NCBI RefSeq assembly: GCF_001428065.1
Contig: NZ_LMSE01000002.1
Coordinates: forward strand, 1,270,120 to 1,334,119
Direction of reading: 5' to 3'
Origin: Nostocoides sp. Soil756
GTDB taxonomy: Bacteria > Actinomycetota > Actinomycetes > Actinomycetales > Dermatophilaceae
DNA length: 64,000 bases
Position numbers and translations under genes: made by a program. Below the pieces are notes generated by a model. It saw only the letters and a list, made by a program, of their open reading frames with translations, did no database searches and had not been told where the DNA came from. Shown here piece after piece: positions 1 to 10,338 of this stretch. Position 1 is the stretch's first letter, and each line of letters starts with the position of its first letter.

Positions 1-2626
<2,626 letters not shown>

Positions 2627-2726
2627 ACCCGCCCCTGCCCGACCCGGGGCCCGGGACCAACGGCACTGGTGGCCAGGTCCTCGGCCCCGTCATCCTGGAC
2701 GTTCCCGACATCGAGGAAGCGAGCAC

Positions 2727-3401
2727 ATGCAGCCCGAGGACAGCACCGCGATCCGGATCTTCCTCGTCGACGACCACGAGATCGTCCGCCGAGGGTTACG
2801 CGAGCTGCTCGAGAGCGTGCCCCGGTTCGAGGTGGTCGGCGAGGCCGGCACGGCCGCCGAGGCGTTGGCGCGGATCCCCGCCACCAGCCCCGACATCGCC
2901 ATCTTCGACGCGCGCCTGCCCGACGGGTCGGGGATCGACGTGTGCCGTGAGATCCGCTCTCGATATCCGGCCACGAAGGCCTTGATCCTCACGTCCTTCG
3001 ACGACGAGCGCGCCCTCTCGAGCGCGGTCCTCGCGGGGGCGGCGGGCTACCTGCTCAAGGACATCAAGGGCAACGGCCTCGTCGACGCGATCCTGGCGGT
3101 CGCGGCCGGGAAGCAGCTGCTGACCCCCGCCGACGTCGAGCGCGCGCGCCGCAGCTGGGCGCGCGAGAGCCAGGTCGACCCGCGCCTGCAGAGCCTCTCG
3201 CCCCAGGAACGCCGGGTGCTCGACCACATCGCCCGGGGCATGACCAACCGCGAGATCGGCCTGACGCTGTCGCTGGCCGAGAAGACGGTGAAGAACTACG
3301 TCACCGCGGTGCTGGGCAAGCTCGGGATGGAGAGCCGCACCCAGGCCGCGGTGTTCGCTGCGACCCACCCCCCGAGCGCGGGTGGCGCCGCATCACCCTG
3401 A
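2727..3401 (+). CDS. devR: DevR/DosR-like response regulator (NarL/LuxR family)
   Basis: 224 aa from ATG 2727. N-terminal receiver domain with the acidic pair in FLVDDHEIVRRG, phospho-acceptor Asp61 (IAIFDARLPDG), switch Thr/Ser in LILTSFDDE and Lys in YLLKDIKG. C-terminal LuxR-type HTH about residues 150-215: LSPQERRVLDHIARGMTNRE, LAEKTVKNYV, then KLGMESRTQAAVFA. The TVKNYV and ESRTQAAVFA segments closely resemble M. tuberculosis DosR, whose dimer binds 20-bp palindromes upstream of dormancy genes. The partner kinase is directly upstream. I saw no convincing DosR box in the 100-bp gap between them. Confidence 0.9.
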   Translation: MQPEDSTAIRIFLVDDHEIVRRGLRELLESVPRFEVVGEAGTAAEALARIPATSPDIAIFDARLPDGSGIDVCREIRSRYPATKALILTSFDDERALSSAVLAGAAGYLLKDIKGNGLVDAILAVAAGKQLLTPADVERARRSWARESQVDPRLQSLSPQERRVLDHIARGMTNREIGLTLSLAEKTVKNYVTAVLGKLGMESRTQAAVFAATHPPSAGGAASP

Positions 3402-3427
3402 GGCCCGAGCTGCTCGTGCTCCGGCCC

Positions 3428-4045
3428 TCAGGTGGTGACCGGCATCCGGCCCTTGGAGGCCCCGGTGAACACCCGGCGGATGCCGGGGCGGTCACGCAGC
3501 CAGCCGGTGACGGCGGTCAGGGGGCCTCGCAGGAGCAGCCAGCCGAGGCCCGACACCGCCGCACCGAGGACGAGGCCGGCGAGGACGTCCTGCGGGTAGT
3601 GCGCTCCGACGTAGACGCGGGCGAACGCGAGCACCAGCGCGGCCCCCACCGCCCAGCGGCCGATCCGCGGCGCCGCGACCAGGAGGCCGACCGCCATCGC
3701 ACCGGCCATGGTGGCGTGGTCCGACGGGAACGACACGTCGCTGGTCCGCGGCACGAGGAGCAGGGCGCCGGGGTGGGTCAGGTACGGCCTCGGCTCACCG
3801 ACCAGCGCCCCCAGCGGCTGGTTCACCGCGACGGCGAGGACGGTGCCGAGCGCTGCCCATCCCGCGGCGGCCAGCGCCCGGTCCGAGCCCCGCCGGGCGG
3901 CGACCAGCGCCCACAGGGCCAGGGCCGCGAACACCACGACGCCGTACACGGCGATGGCGACGCCCGCGCCGTGCAGCCACGGGGTGGCACGAGCGAGCTC
4001 CTGGAGGGCGCGGTACGCGCTCTCGTCGGGGGCGGGGGTGGGCAT
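3428..4045 (-). CDS. PAP2-family membrane phosphatase
   Basis: About 205 aa from ATG 4045; a longer frame up to 4138 has an arginine-rich leader that looks untranslated. Phosphatidic acid phosphatase type 2 motifs are visible: GEPRPYLTHP (motif 1, KX6RP-like), SFPSDHATM (motif 2, PSGH-like, catalytic His) and RVYVGAHYPQDV (motif 3, SRX5HX3D-like). Four to five hydrophobic stretches indicate a polytopic inner-membrane protein acting on lipid phosphates or undecaprenyl pyrophosphate at the outer face. It ends 26 bp from the convergent devR stop. The substrate cannot be told from sequence. Confidence 0.85.
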   Translation of the reverse strand: MPTPAPDESAYRALQELARATPWLHGAGVAIAVYGVVVFAALALWALVAARRGSDRALAAAGWAALGTVLAVAVNQPLGALVGEPRPYLTHPGALLLVPRTSDVSFPSDHATMAGAMAVGLLVAAPRIGRWAVGAALVLAFARVYVGAHYPQDVLAGLVLGAAVSGLGWLLLRGPLTAVTGWLRDRPGIRRVFTGASKGRMPVTT

Positions 4046-4143
4046 GGTGGGGCGGCTCCGTCCGTGGGGGGGTGACGCACCACTGTGTGACACGGACCTG
4101 TGCCGGACCTGTGCGCAGGAGCCCACCGAGCGGGGCATGCGAA

Positions 4144-4176
4144 CGGCCCCCTCCCGCTGGTGCGGGCCGGGGGCCG
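4144..4176 (-). terminator. Hairpin, probably the ancestral tRNA-Val terminator
   Basis: Stem CGGCCCCC/GGGGGCCG with a second inner stem CCCGC-TGGT-GCGGG, 8 bp left of the attL core. Before insertion of the 17-kb element this hairpin would have stood just downstream of the minus-strand tRNA-Val gene, so it probably ended the tRNA transcript. There is no long U tract, as is usual in this GC-rich group. Confidence 0.5.
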
Positions 4177-4184
4177 AGTCGTGC

Positions 4185-4201
4185 TGGTGGGCGATACTGG
4201 G
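4185..4201. other. attL core of the integrative element
   Basis: TGGTGGGCGATACTGGG is identical to 21231-21247, the CCA end plus acceptor and T-arm part of tRNA-Val. Identity continues with two mismatches to 4208 (GAAC) and then stops, so strand exchange most likely occurred within these 17-24 bp. Confidence 0.85.
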
Positions 4202-4327
4202 TTTGAACTAATTCTTCGAGGGCTATCACAGCCTCTCCCACGCGTCGAGTTTGACGGGTAAACTCGCAGGTCAGACGGCGTGCGCCGGCTGGACAGCCGA
4301 GGACATCAGCGGACACGACACGACGCC

Positions 4328-4349
4328 TATGTTCCTCGTATGTTCCTCG
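4328..4349 (+). repeat. Tandem 11-bp repeat, candidate integrase arm site
   Basis: Two perfect copies of TATGTTCCTCG (4328-4338 and 4339-4349) between attL and the integrase start. The 12-mer TTCCTCGTATGT formed here (4332-4343) recurs at 21168-21179 beside attR. Matched short repeats next to both att cores are typical of arm-type binding sites for tyrosine integrases or excisionases. Confidence 0.5.
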
Positions 4350-4374
4350 CGAGGCGACGCTGGGAGGACATTAG

Positions 4375-5541
4375 GTGGCGGCCACATCGAGACGGGCCCG
4401 GCGTGGGTTCGGGCGGGTCGAGCGGGTCCGCTCGGGCCGCTACCGGGCGGCGTACACGGGGCCCGACGGGCACCTGCACCGCGCGCCCGTCACCTTCGAC
4501 GCCAAGGACGACGCCGTCGCGTGGCTGTCGGCCCGTCGGGCGGAGATCGCGATGGAGCTCTGGGCGCCAGACACGGCGGCACGATCGGCCCGCAGCCGCG
4601 AGATGCCCACGTTCCGTGCCTACGCGGAGGACTGGTTCACCACCCGACGGGTCAGGGGGCGAGAGCTGCGGCCGCGGACGAAGGCCATGTACCGGGTGAT
4701 GTTGGACCGGCACATCTACCCGACCTTCGGCGACGTGCCCATCGACCGGATCTCCCCCGAGGACGTGGGCGCCTGGTACGACCAGCTGGCACCGGGCCGC
4801 GAGACGATACGGGCCCACACCTACAGCCTGTTGCGCACGATCTTCGCGAGTGCCGCGGCCACCCGTCCCGCTCCCCTGGTCCCCTACAACCCCGCGACGA
4901 TCCGCGGGGCCGGCACGTCGCGTCGGGTCCACCGAGTCGAGCCGGCGACGCTGGCCGAGCTCGAGGCCATCGTCGCGGCCATGCCGGACCGCTACCGCCT
5001 GATGACCCTGCTGGCCGCGTGGTGTGCGATGCGGTTCGGTGAGCTCACCGAGCTCCGACGGGGTGACATCGACCTGCGCAACCTGCGCGTCAAGGTGCGC
5101 CGGGGAGTCGTGCACGCCGGCGGCGCCTACATCATCGGACCGCCCAAGAGCGAGGCCGGCGTCCGCGACATCGCCATCCCGCCCCACCTGATGCCCGCGC
5201 TCCGGCACCACCTGGCCGAGCACACCGGGTCCGGACGCGAGGCCCTGCTCTTCCCGTCCGCCGCGAACGCCGAGCAGCACCTGGCCCCCTCGACGCTCTA
5301 CAAGGTCTACTACCCCGCCCGCCGCGCCGCTGGTCGTGAGGACCTCCGATGGCACGACCTCCGACACACCGGCGCCGTGCTCGCGGCCCAGACTGGCGCC
5401 ACCCTCGCGGAACTGATGCTGCGCCTCGGTCACTCCACCCCCGGGGCCGCGATGCGCTACCAGCACGCCGCCGCCGACCGCGACGCCGAGATCGCCCGGC
5501 GCCTGTCCGACCTCGCCGGCCGGGCCGATGTCTCCACGTGA
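4375..5541 (+). CDS. int: Tyrosine-family site-specific integrase
   Basis: 388 aa, GTG start at 4375, 174 bp from attL. N-terminal basic region and AP2-like arm-binding part (residues 1-60, FGRVERVRSGRYRAAYTGPD), then a SAM-like core-binding domain (about 75-165), then the catalytic domain. Catalytic residues visible: Arg220 in AMRFGELTELR, His327 and Arg330 in WHDLRHTG, the LGHS motif about 350, and nucleophile Tyr362 in AMRYQHA. The enzyme would cut and rejoin DNA at the tRNA-Val 3' end. Gene position next to attL and the xis at the other end fit a phage/ICE-type int-xis system. All catalytic residues are present, so it is likely active. Confidence 0.93.
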   Translation: MAATSRRARRGFGRVERVRSGRYRAAYTGPDGHLHRAPVTFDAKDDAVAWLSARRAEIAMELWAPDTAARSARSREMPTFRAYAEDWFTTRRVRGRELRPRTKAMYRVMLDRHIYPTFGDVPIDRISPEDVGAWYDQLAPGRETIRAHTYSLLRTIFASAAATRPAPLVPYNPATIRGAGTSRRVHRVEPATLAELEAIVAAMPDRYRLMTLLAAWCAMRFGELTELRRGDIDLRNLRVKVRRGVVHAGGAYIIGPPKSEAGVRDIAIPPHLMPALRHHLAEHTGSGREALLFPSAANAEQHLAPSTLYKVYYPARRAAGREDLRWHDLRHTGAVLAAQTGATLAELMLRLGHSTPGAAMRYQHAAADRDAEIARRLSDLAGRADVST

Positions 5542-5589
5542 CCCCGGGACGTCCTGCGATGAGACCCGTGCGCGGGCCATGCCTTGTGA

Positions 5590-5608
5590 CGTACAGTATT
5601 CCGTACAG
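5590..5608. promoter_or_regulatory. Putative YefM/Phd operator
   Basis: CGTACAG occurs twice, at 5590-5596 and 5602-5608, directly before the antitoxin start; the GTAC cores also form an inverted pair. YefM-type antitoxins are known to bind TGTACA-centred repeats, so this is the likely autorepression site. The second copy overlaps the ribosome binding site (AGGAGG). Confidence 0.5.
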
Positions 5609-5617
5609 GAGGTCGCC

Positions 5618-5875
5618 ATGAAGACGATGAGCTACACCGAGTCCCGCGCACGCTACGCCGAGGTGCTCGACGGAGTCGCGAACGACCGCGAGGAGGTCGT
5701 CATCACCCGGGCGGGGCACGAGCCGGTCGTCATCGTCTCGCTCGAGGACTACGAGTCCCTGCGCGAGACCGCCTACCTCATGCGCTCCCCCGCCAACGCC
5801 CGCCGCCTCCTCGACGCGATGGAGCGACTGGAGGCCGGTCGCGGCACAACCCACGAGACCGTCGAGTCCGACTGA
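5618..5875 (+). CDS. yefM: YefM/Phd-family antitoxin
   Basis: 85 aa from ATG 5618, with AGGAGG 5 bp upstream; the longer reading from 5528 overlaps the integrase end and lacks a ribosome site. The N-terminal half is a Phd/YefM DNA-binding fold: MSYTESRARYAEVLDGVAND, VVITRAGHEPVVIVSLEDYESL. The C-terminal part (about residues 55-85) is the toxin-neutralising tail. It neutralises the YoeB toxin encoded 1 bp downstream, and the complex probably represses the operon through the GTAC repeats upstream. The pair may stabilise the integrative element by post-segregational killing, which is inference from its position next to int. Confidence 0.9.
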   Translation: MKTMSYTESRARYAEVLDGVANDREEVVITRAGHEPVVIVSLEDYESLRETAYLMRSPANARRLLDAMERLEAGRGTTHETVESD

Positions 5876-5876
5876 G

Positions 5877-6134
5877 GTGCTCCTCGTCTGGGACGACAAC
5901 GCCTGGGAGGACTACCTCTGGTGGCAAGCCCAGGACCGCCGCGTCCTGAAGCGGATCAACGTGTTGCTCGCCGATGTGAAACGCAATGGCAACGAGGGCA
6001 TCGGCAAGCCCGAGGCCCTGCGGCACGACTTCGCCGGTTACTGGTCCCGGCGGATCACGGACGAGCACCGCCTCGTCTACAAGATCGTCGGGAACGAGAT
6101 CCGCATCGCGTCGTGCCGCTACCACTACGGGTAA
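5877..6134 (+). CDS. yoeB: YoeB-family mRNA interferase toxin
   Basis: 85 aa from GTG 5877, starting 1 bp after the antitoxin stop. Length and fold match E. coli YoeB (84 aa), a ribosome-dependent endoribonuclease. The four catalytic residues described for E. coli YoeB fall at the same numbers here: Glu46 (KPEAL), Arg65 (DEHRLVY), His83 and Tyr84 (RYHYG at the C terminus). The toxin is therefore expected to be active when the antitoxin is lost. No frameshift or truncation is seen. Confidence 0.92.
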   Translation: MLLVWDDNAWEDYLWWQAQDRRVLKRINVLLADVKRNGNEGIGKPEALRHDFAGYWSRRITDEHRLVYKIVGNEIRIASCRYHYG

Positions 6135-6621
6135 GTCGCGACCGCAGATCTCTCGGCGAGAGCGACGTCACAGAAGTGACCCACTTCGCCCAGAAAGGGC
6201 TACTACAACTGGACACATCGTCAACACCACCGACAGCGAGCGCCGCACCTCGCGCATCGACCGTAGGTCGGGCGCGGAGCGAACAACTCGACCAGCGGGA
6301 TGCGGGCAGACACCATCGTGGGAGGAGATGAGATGACGGCTTGGGCTCCGTGGCAGCGAGAGGAGTGTAGAACCTCAATCCTCACCATCAGCCGAACGCC
6401 CATCGTCAGCACTATGCCGACCCTCGCTCACGTTGTCTCTGGTCAACGCCCTACGGCCGAGTTGTCGAAGCCCTGAGATCCCTCCGGCCACAAACCCATT
6501 TCGCCGCGCGCTTCCGGCAGCCTTGCAGTTCGGGGTTGCTGTCCCTGGATATTTGTGCAATGGTCCGACACTACCGGGGGGGCCACCGGGGCCTCCCTCT
6601 CCAACGGTGAGAGGGCAATCT
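6135..6621. other. 487-bp gap, no supported gene
   Basis: Follows yoeB. Base composition falls compared with the surroundings. Short overlapping frames exist on both strands but none has a ribosome site, family pattern or coherent codon use. The last 100 bp presumably hold the promoter for the secreted protein gene; GAGAGGG at 6609-6615 is its ribosome site. Confidence 0.5.
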
Positions 6622-7194
6622 ATGCGTTTTCTTGCAACACTCGTCGGTATCTTTGCTTTGCTGATCGGAGCTTCCTCTTCGGCTTCGGCGAAGGGTGCGC
6701 CTGACGAGGGTGCGCGCATTTTGATGGGCGTTATGAAGTCCGCCGATCCGCAAGCTGCCATGCAGAAGATCCCTCAAGCGAAGCGTGACCTGGTCGAAGC
6801 CGCGTTGCGCCGGGATCTGACGTTGGAACCAGTTCCCGCAAGCCAGCAGCGAGTGTCAGCGACGACGAGTGGCTGCTGGTATGACTACGAGTACTCGCAG
6901 CCGACCCTTTACGGCATGAAGGTCGGATCCCTTTGGCAGGAGCTGGATTGGTGCGGGAATGGTAGCTCGGTCACCAGCTACAGCACCGGCTCGTACGGCT
7001 GCACTGGCCAGTACGGCTTTTCATGCACGACGAAGGCCGTCAACTGGGCGAACGTCGGGTGGGAGGTTCGGCAGCTGGGTCGCTTTACCTACAAGATCTC
7101 TTGGGCAACCAGTACCTACTGCGGTCAGATTCGTGGCGGCGCGTCTGGCCTGCATTCGACACGATGGAACAACTGCAACCTCTATAGCAGCTGA
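6622..7194 (+). CDS. Secreted cysteine-rich protein, unknown function
   Basis: 190 aa from ATG 6622 with GAGAGGG 6 bp upstream. A clear Sec signal peptide: MRF, hydrophobic core LATLVGIFALLIGA, then SSASA as probable cleavage site at about residue 23. Residues 25-75 are helical and charged (KSADPQAAMQKIPQAKRD). The C-terminal 110 residues are rich in Tyr, Trp, Ser, Gly and Cys (six cysteines), beginning SGCWYDYEYSQPTLYGMKVG, and look like an extracellular beta-rich domain with up to three disulfides. Codon use is less GC-biased than flanking chromosome, consistent with foreign origin. I do not recognise a named family. Confidence 0.75.
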   Translation: MRFLATLVGIFALLIGASSSASAKGAPDEGARILMGVMKSADPQAAMQKIPQAKRDLVEAALRRDLTLEPVPASQQRVSATTSGCWYDYEYSQPTLYGMKVGSLWQELDWCGNGSSVTSYSTGSYGCTGQYGFSCTTKAVNWANVGWEVRQLGRFTYKISWATSTYCGQIRGGASGLHSTRWNNCNLYSS

Positions 7195-7343
7195 CAGTCG
7201 GTAACCTTGGTCCCCTCGCCGGTCCGCAGACGCTGCGACCGGCGTGGAGTCACGCTCTGGACTGAATGCCGTAAAGACGTATCCGGCGCTTCGCAGATGA
7301 GTGTGGGGTGAGCTGATGTGCCCCGGGTCTGACGGAGCCGGGA

Positions 7344-7571
7344 GTGCTGGATACTTGTGCCACCTTAGATCAGGAGGCATGGATGGCCCGTCGTGGGTAC
7401 CCGCCGGAGCTTCGGCGCAACGTGTTGGACTTGTTGGCGTCGGGCCGCAAAGTTGCCGACGCCCACGCCGACTCCCGCGGGACATACGGGGCACGGCGGG
7501 TGCGGGCCGAGATCCTGTTCGCAAGCGGTGCTGGCACGTCAGCCCGAGACATTCTCGGCCGACCTGGTTAA
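7344..7571 (+). pseudogene. IS3-family transposase remnant, internally deleted
   Basis: The translation starts like an IS3 OrfA (MARRGYPPELRRNVLDLLASGRKVAD) and then jumps directly to an OrfB-like segment (DSRGTYGARRVRAE) without the intervening parts, giving a 75-residue relic that cannot be functional. It marks the beginning of a 1.5-kb stretch of scrambled insertion-sequence debris. Confidence 0.7.
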
Positions 7572-7666
7572 GCGCGACCTCCGGTAAAGAACAACTCACC
7601 TAGGAGCCTGACACGCCTTTCCGGACACCCGAGCTGAGGCGATAATCGTCTCGGAGACGAGTCTGG

Positions 7667-7948
7667 ATGCCTGCACCGAAGCCGTTGGCGTTCCGTCGTC
7701 GAGCGGTCGAACTGGCCCGGTTGCCGGGTGCGTCGGTCGCGACGATCGCCAAGGACCTCGGGATCAGTGAGTCGTGCCTGCGTCGCTGGATGGCCGAGGA
7801 CGACGTCGACGCCGGCCGGCGGGAGGGGGTGACCTCGAGCGAGCACGAGGAACTGATCCGGCTGCGGCGGGAGAACCGCCGTCAGGCGATGGAGATCGAG
7901 ATCCTCAAGCGGGCCTCGGCCTACTTCGCGCAGGAGAACGTGCTGCAG
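7667..7948 (+). pseudogene. IS3-family OrfA without its OrfB
   Basis: Reads MPAPKPLAFRRRAVELARLP... with the helix-turn-helix VATIAKDLGISESCLRRWMA and the leucine-zipper end EIEILKRASAYFAQENVL, where IS3 elements normally shift frame into OrfB. Here the sequence passes instead into an ISL3-type transposase fragment in another frame. The DNA-binding part is intact, but there is no DDE catalytic domain, so it is transposition-dead. A short HTH protein could still be made. Confidence 0.75.
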
Positions 7949-7949
7949 C

Positions 7950-8408
7950 CGCAAGAACGACCCGCTGTACCGGGTCCGCAATGTCCTGCGCGCCGGCCAG
8001 GAGAACCTGACCGACCGCCAACGGGCCCGCCTGCAAGCTGCGTTCACCGCACGGCAGGAACACCTCGAGGTCGAGGTCGTCTACCGCTGCGCCCAACAGG
8101 TCCGCGCCGCCGACTACCAGGACAGCCACACCGCCGGACGCGCCATCGCCGAACGGATTGTCGCGATGCTGCCCACCTGCCCAGTCCCCGAGGTCGCCCG
8201 CCTCGGGAAGACCCTGCACCGGTGGCGCAGCGAGTTCTTGGGCTACTTCGAGACCGACGGCGCATCGAACGGCGGCACCGAGGCGATGAACGGCCTCATC
8301 GAGCTGCGCCGCCGCTTCGCCCGCGGCTTCCGCAACCGAAACAACTACCGCCTTCGGATGCTCCTCATTGCCGGCGGACTACCGATCCCGAATCACGCTC
8401 ATCCGTGA
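7950..8408 (+). pseudogene. ISL3-family transposase, C-terminal fragment (copy 1)
   Basis: Open in one frame from about 7950: KNDPLYRVRNVLRAGQENLT..., RCAQQVRAADYQDSHTAGRA, then the characteristic end GYFETDGASNGGTEAMNGLIE and FARGFRNRNNYRLRMLLIAG. This is the last third of an ISL3 transposase, truncated on its 5' side at the junction with the IS3 OrfA relic. Confidence 0.75.
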
Positions 8409-8488
8409 AGAGCCGGGAAACCGGGTCAGGCTCCCCTACGGGTATGTGCGCGGCTTGCCACGGCGTGGGCCGCTGACGAGCGCCATCA

Positions 8489-8856
8489 CGAGGTCGACCC
8501 TCGCTGGGAGGTGCGCCCAACCAGTCCGCTCCGCCTGCCACCAGGACACTCACGCTGCGGGGTGGGCGGTCGCCGAGAAGATCCTCGCCACGTTCACCTC
8601 ATGCCCGATCCCCGAGGTCGCGCGCCTGGGTCGCACCCTGAAGCAGTGGCGCAGCGAGTTTCGCCCCCGCAAGCGGGAGGTACCCCCGGGCTACTTCGAC
8701 ACCGACGGCGCCTCCAACGGCGGCATCGAGGCAGTGAACGGGCTGATCGAGCTCCACCGACGTATCGCCCGCGGCCTGCGCAACCAGGAGAACTACCGCC
8801 ACCGAATGCTCTTCATCGCCGGAGGACTCGGCAATTCACCCCACACTCATCGGTGA
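8489..8856 (+). pseudogene. ISL3-family transposase, C-terminal fragment (copy 2)
   Basis: A second, diverged copy of the same region: CAQPVRSACHQDTHAAGWAV, CPIPEVARLGRTLKQWRSEF, then FDTDGASNGGIEAVNGLIEL and ARGLRNQENYRHRMLFIAGG. Compared with copy 1 it has a ten-residue insert (RPRKREVPPG) before the GYF motif and a one-base frameshift near 8497. The two copies derive from different but related ISL3 elements rather than a recent duplication. Confidence 0.7.
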
Positions 8857-9048
8857 AGAATCAGTGGCCTGTGAAGGATTCGCCCATTGTCTGGTTCACC
8901 TCTGTAGAAAAATTGGCCGGACACCCGCGACGCTTCCGGCGGGCCTCGACCCAGGCGGAACCGCTGGCCTGTGCGAGTTCGCCGGCGGCGTCCGTTCTGT
9001 TGTCATCCCGTGGAGGCACTAGAGAACATTTCCACCAACGGTCGTCTT

Positions 9049-9717
9049 CTATTTCACGCTCGATACCGAGCGAATCGGACGCTGTCGTGCTTGCAGCCAA
9101 AGCCGACCCGGTCCCGCGATTGCCAGTGCTAACGACAAGACAAGAAGTGACCAAGCCGCCCATGCGGGCAAGCCCCCCGCGCTTTCGCAGATGGTCGCAC
9201 CCGTCGCGGATGCCTGCGTACGTGGGCCATTGAGCGACGCGGCCGCCCCAGCCGCGGACTGGTGACAGAAGGTCAGCGTGGCCGGAGCCATGAGGACGCC
9301 GGTGCTTATCACACCCCAAGCCCCGAATGGGTAGAGCAGAGTTCCAATCCATTTGTCACGTGTCCTCCACGTGGGGCTGCTCCACAGAAGGTATACGCCG
9401 TAGGCCCAACCCACGAATGGGATGAGTGAGCCGACAGTCAGCCAAGAGACTACGTTCTGCCATGGCGTGGGCTTCGAACTGACAGCTCCTGCCGCCTCCA
9501 GCGCCTCGTCCTCCACAAGATCCGCCGGATCTCCAAGTTCGCTCAGGAGCCTGACTACGCCAGTTTCCCCTGAATACTCCTGAGAGGCCATCGCGTCCTC
9601 GATGTGGGCTTCAACCGCTCGAATAAGTCGCCAGCGACGCTCCGCAGGGAGATCGACCGTCTCACGTTCTAACTCCCGGATGAACTCGATAAGGGGGTTT
9701 GTAGTGTCTGGTTTCAC
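9049..9717 (-). CDS. HAAS-domain membrane protein paired with PadR
   Basis: 222 aa, GTG start at 9717 overlapping the padR stop by 4 bp (GTGA), so translationally coupled. Residues 1-80 are helical and match the HAAS (DUF1700-like) signalling domain: RELERETVDLPAERRWRLIRAVEAHIEDAM, LLSELGDPADLVEDE. Then three hydrophobic segments about 90-112, 120-142 and 185-210. PadR-HAAS pairs are widespread in Firmicutes and Actinobacteria and are thought to couple envelope signals to transcription. Codon use is less GC-rich than the chromosome. Confidence 0.8.
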   Translation of the reverse strand: MKPDTTNPLIEFIRELERETVDLPAERRWRLIRAVEAHIEDAMASQEYSGETGVVRLLSELGDPADLVEDEALEAAGAVSSKPTPWQNVVSWLTVGSLIPFVGWAYGVYLLWSSPTWRTRDKWIGTLLYPFGAWGVISTGVLMAPATLTFCHQSAAGAAASLNGPRTQASATGATICESAGGLPAWAAWSLLVLSLALAIAGPGRLWLQARQRPIRSVSSVK

Positions 9718-10055
9718 GTCGGCTCCCTAGTTTGAGCGAGCATTCTTTCGACAGCGTTGGAAAAGTCCGGCCAAATGGCACGGAACTCGGCTACCTCGTC
9801 CTGCCCCCGAGCGGTTATGAAGTACTGATTGCGAGGAGGCCCCAAAGGCGACGGAACCGCTACGACGGTCAACATTCCTTCGTCTCGCAAGCGATGCAAC
9901 AGGGGGTAGATGGTGCCCGTACTTAGAGACTTTCCCCCTAGCGAGCGAAGTTCGGCTGCCAGCTCCAAGCCGTACCTCGGCCTCCCGTCAATAAGGACGA
10001 GGGCGCTCGCACGCAATACACCCCTGCGCAACTGGTCGAGAGTCCTCACTGCCAC
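9714..10055 (-). CDS. PadR-family transcriptional regulator
   Basis: 113 aa if started at GTG 10055; the frame stays open to ATG 10091 but that stretch contains a 31-bp operator-like inverted repeat, so the shorter start is preferred. Winged-helix PadR features: LRRGVLRASALVLIDGRPRYGLELAAEL, GTIYPLLHRLRDEGMLT, then the wing and NQYFITARGQDEV. It lacks the long C-terminal helix of PadR-s1, as in PadR-s2 proteins. Downstream HAAS gene overlaps by 4 bp. No Shine-Dalgarno is visible before GTG 10055, so the transcript may be leaderless. Probable autoregulator of the pair. Confidence 0.85.
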   Translation of the reverse strand: MAVRTLDQLRRGVLRASALVLIDGRPRYGLELAAELRSLGGKSLSTGTIYPLLHRLRDEGMLTVVAVPSPLGPPRNQYFITARGQDEVAEFRAIWPDFSNAVERMLAQTREPT

Positions 10056-10059
10056 GCCA

Positions 10060-10090
10060 TGACGGTATGTCGATTCGCGATATACCGTCA
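10060..10090. promoter_or_regulatory. Operator-like inverted repeat before padR
   Basis: TGACGGTAT (10060-10068) and ATACCGTCA (10082-10090) are perfect inverted 9-bp arms separated by 13 bp. The repeat lies directly upstream of the preferred padR start, the normal position for a PadR autorepression site. Confidence 0.65.
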
Positions 10091-10338
10091 AGTCGAACGG
10101 CCCACCCGGACGCCTGCCTGGCGTGGGACTGTCGGGGGGATGTCTCGAGAGCAGTTACCGACGCCGCTGTGGCACGTCACGAGGCTGGAAGTCGCACATG
10201 CCCTTGTCCGCGCCGGACCGTCTGGAAGTCCTTGACGGCCCTGCGCCGCCGATGCCAGCTGTACGTCTCGCCATCACGGAGGTTCTGACGTCTCATGATC
10301 GGCGGTCGGAGCGTCATAGCGCCGCGTAGTGGTGCGTC

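Noticed and set aside
2627-2726. DosR box between devS and devR
   Set aside because: GGGACC and GGTCC occur but not with the spacing and flanks of the 20-bp palindromic consensus.
8857-9048. Terminal inverted repeats delimiting an intact ISL3 element
   Set aside because: No matching inverted repeats could be found around the two ISL3 fragments; both are 5'-truncated.
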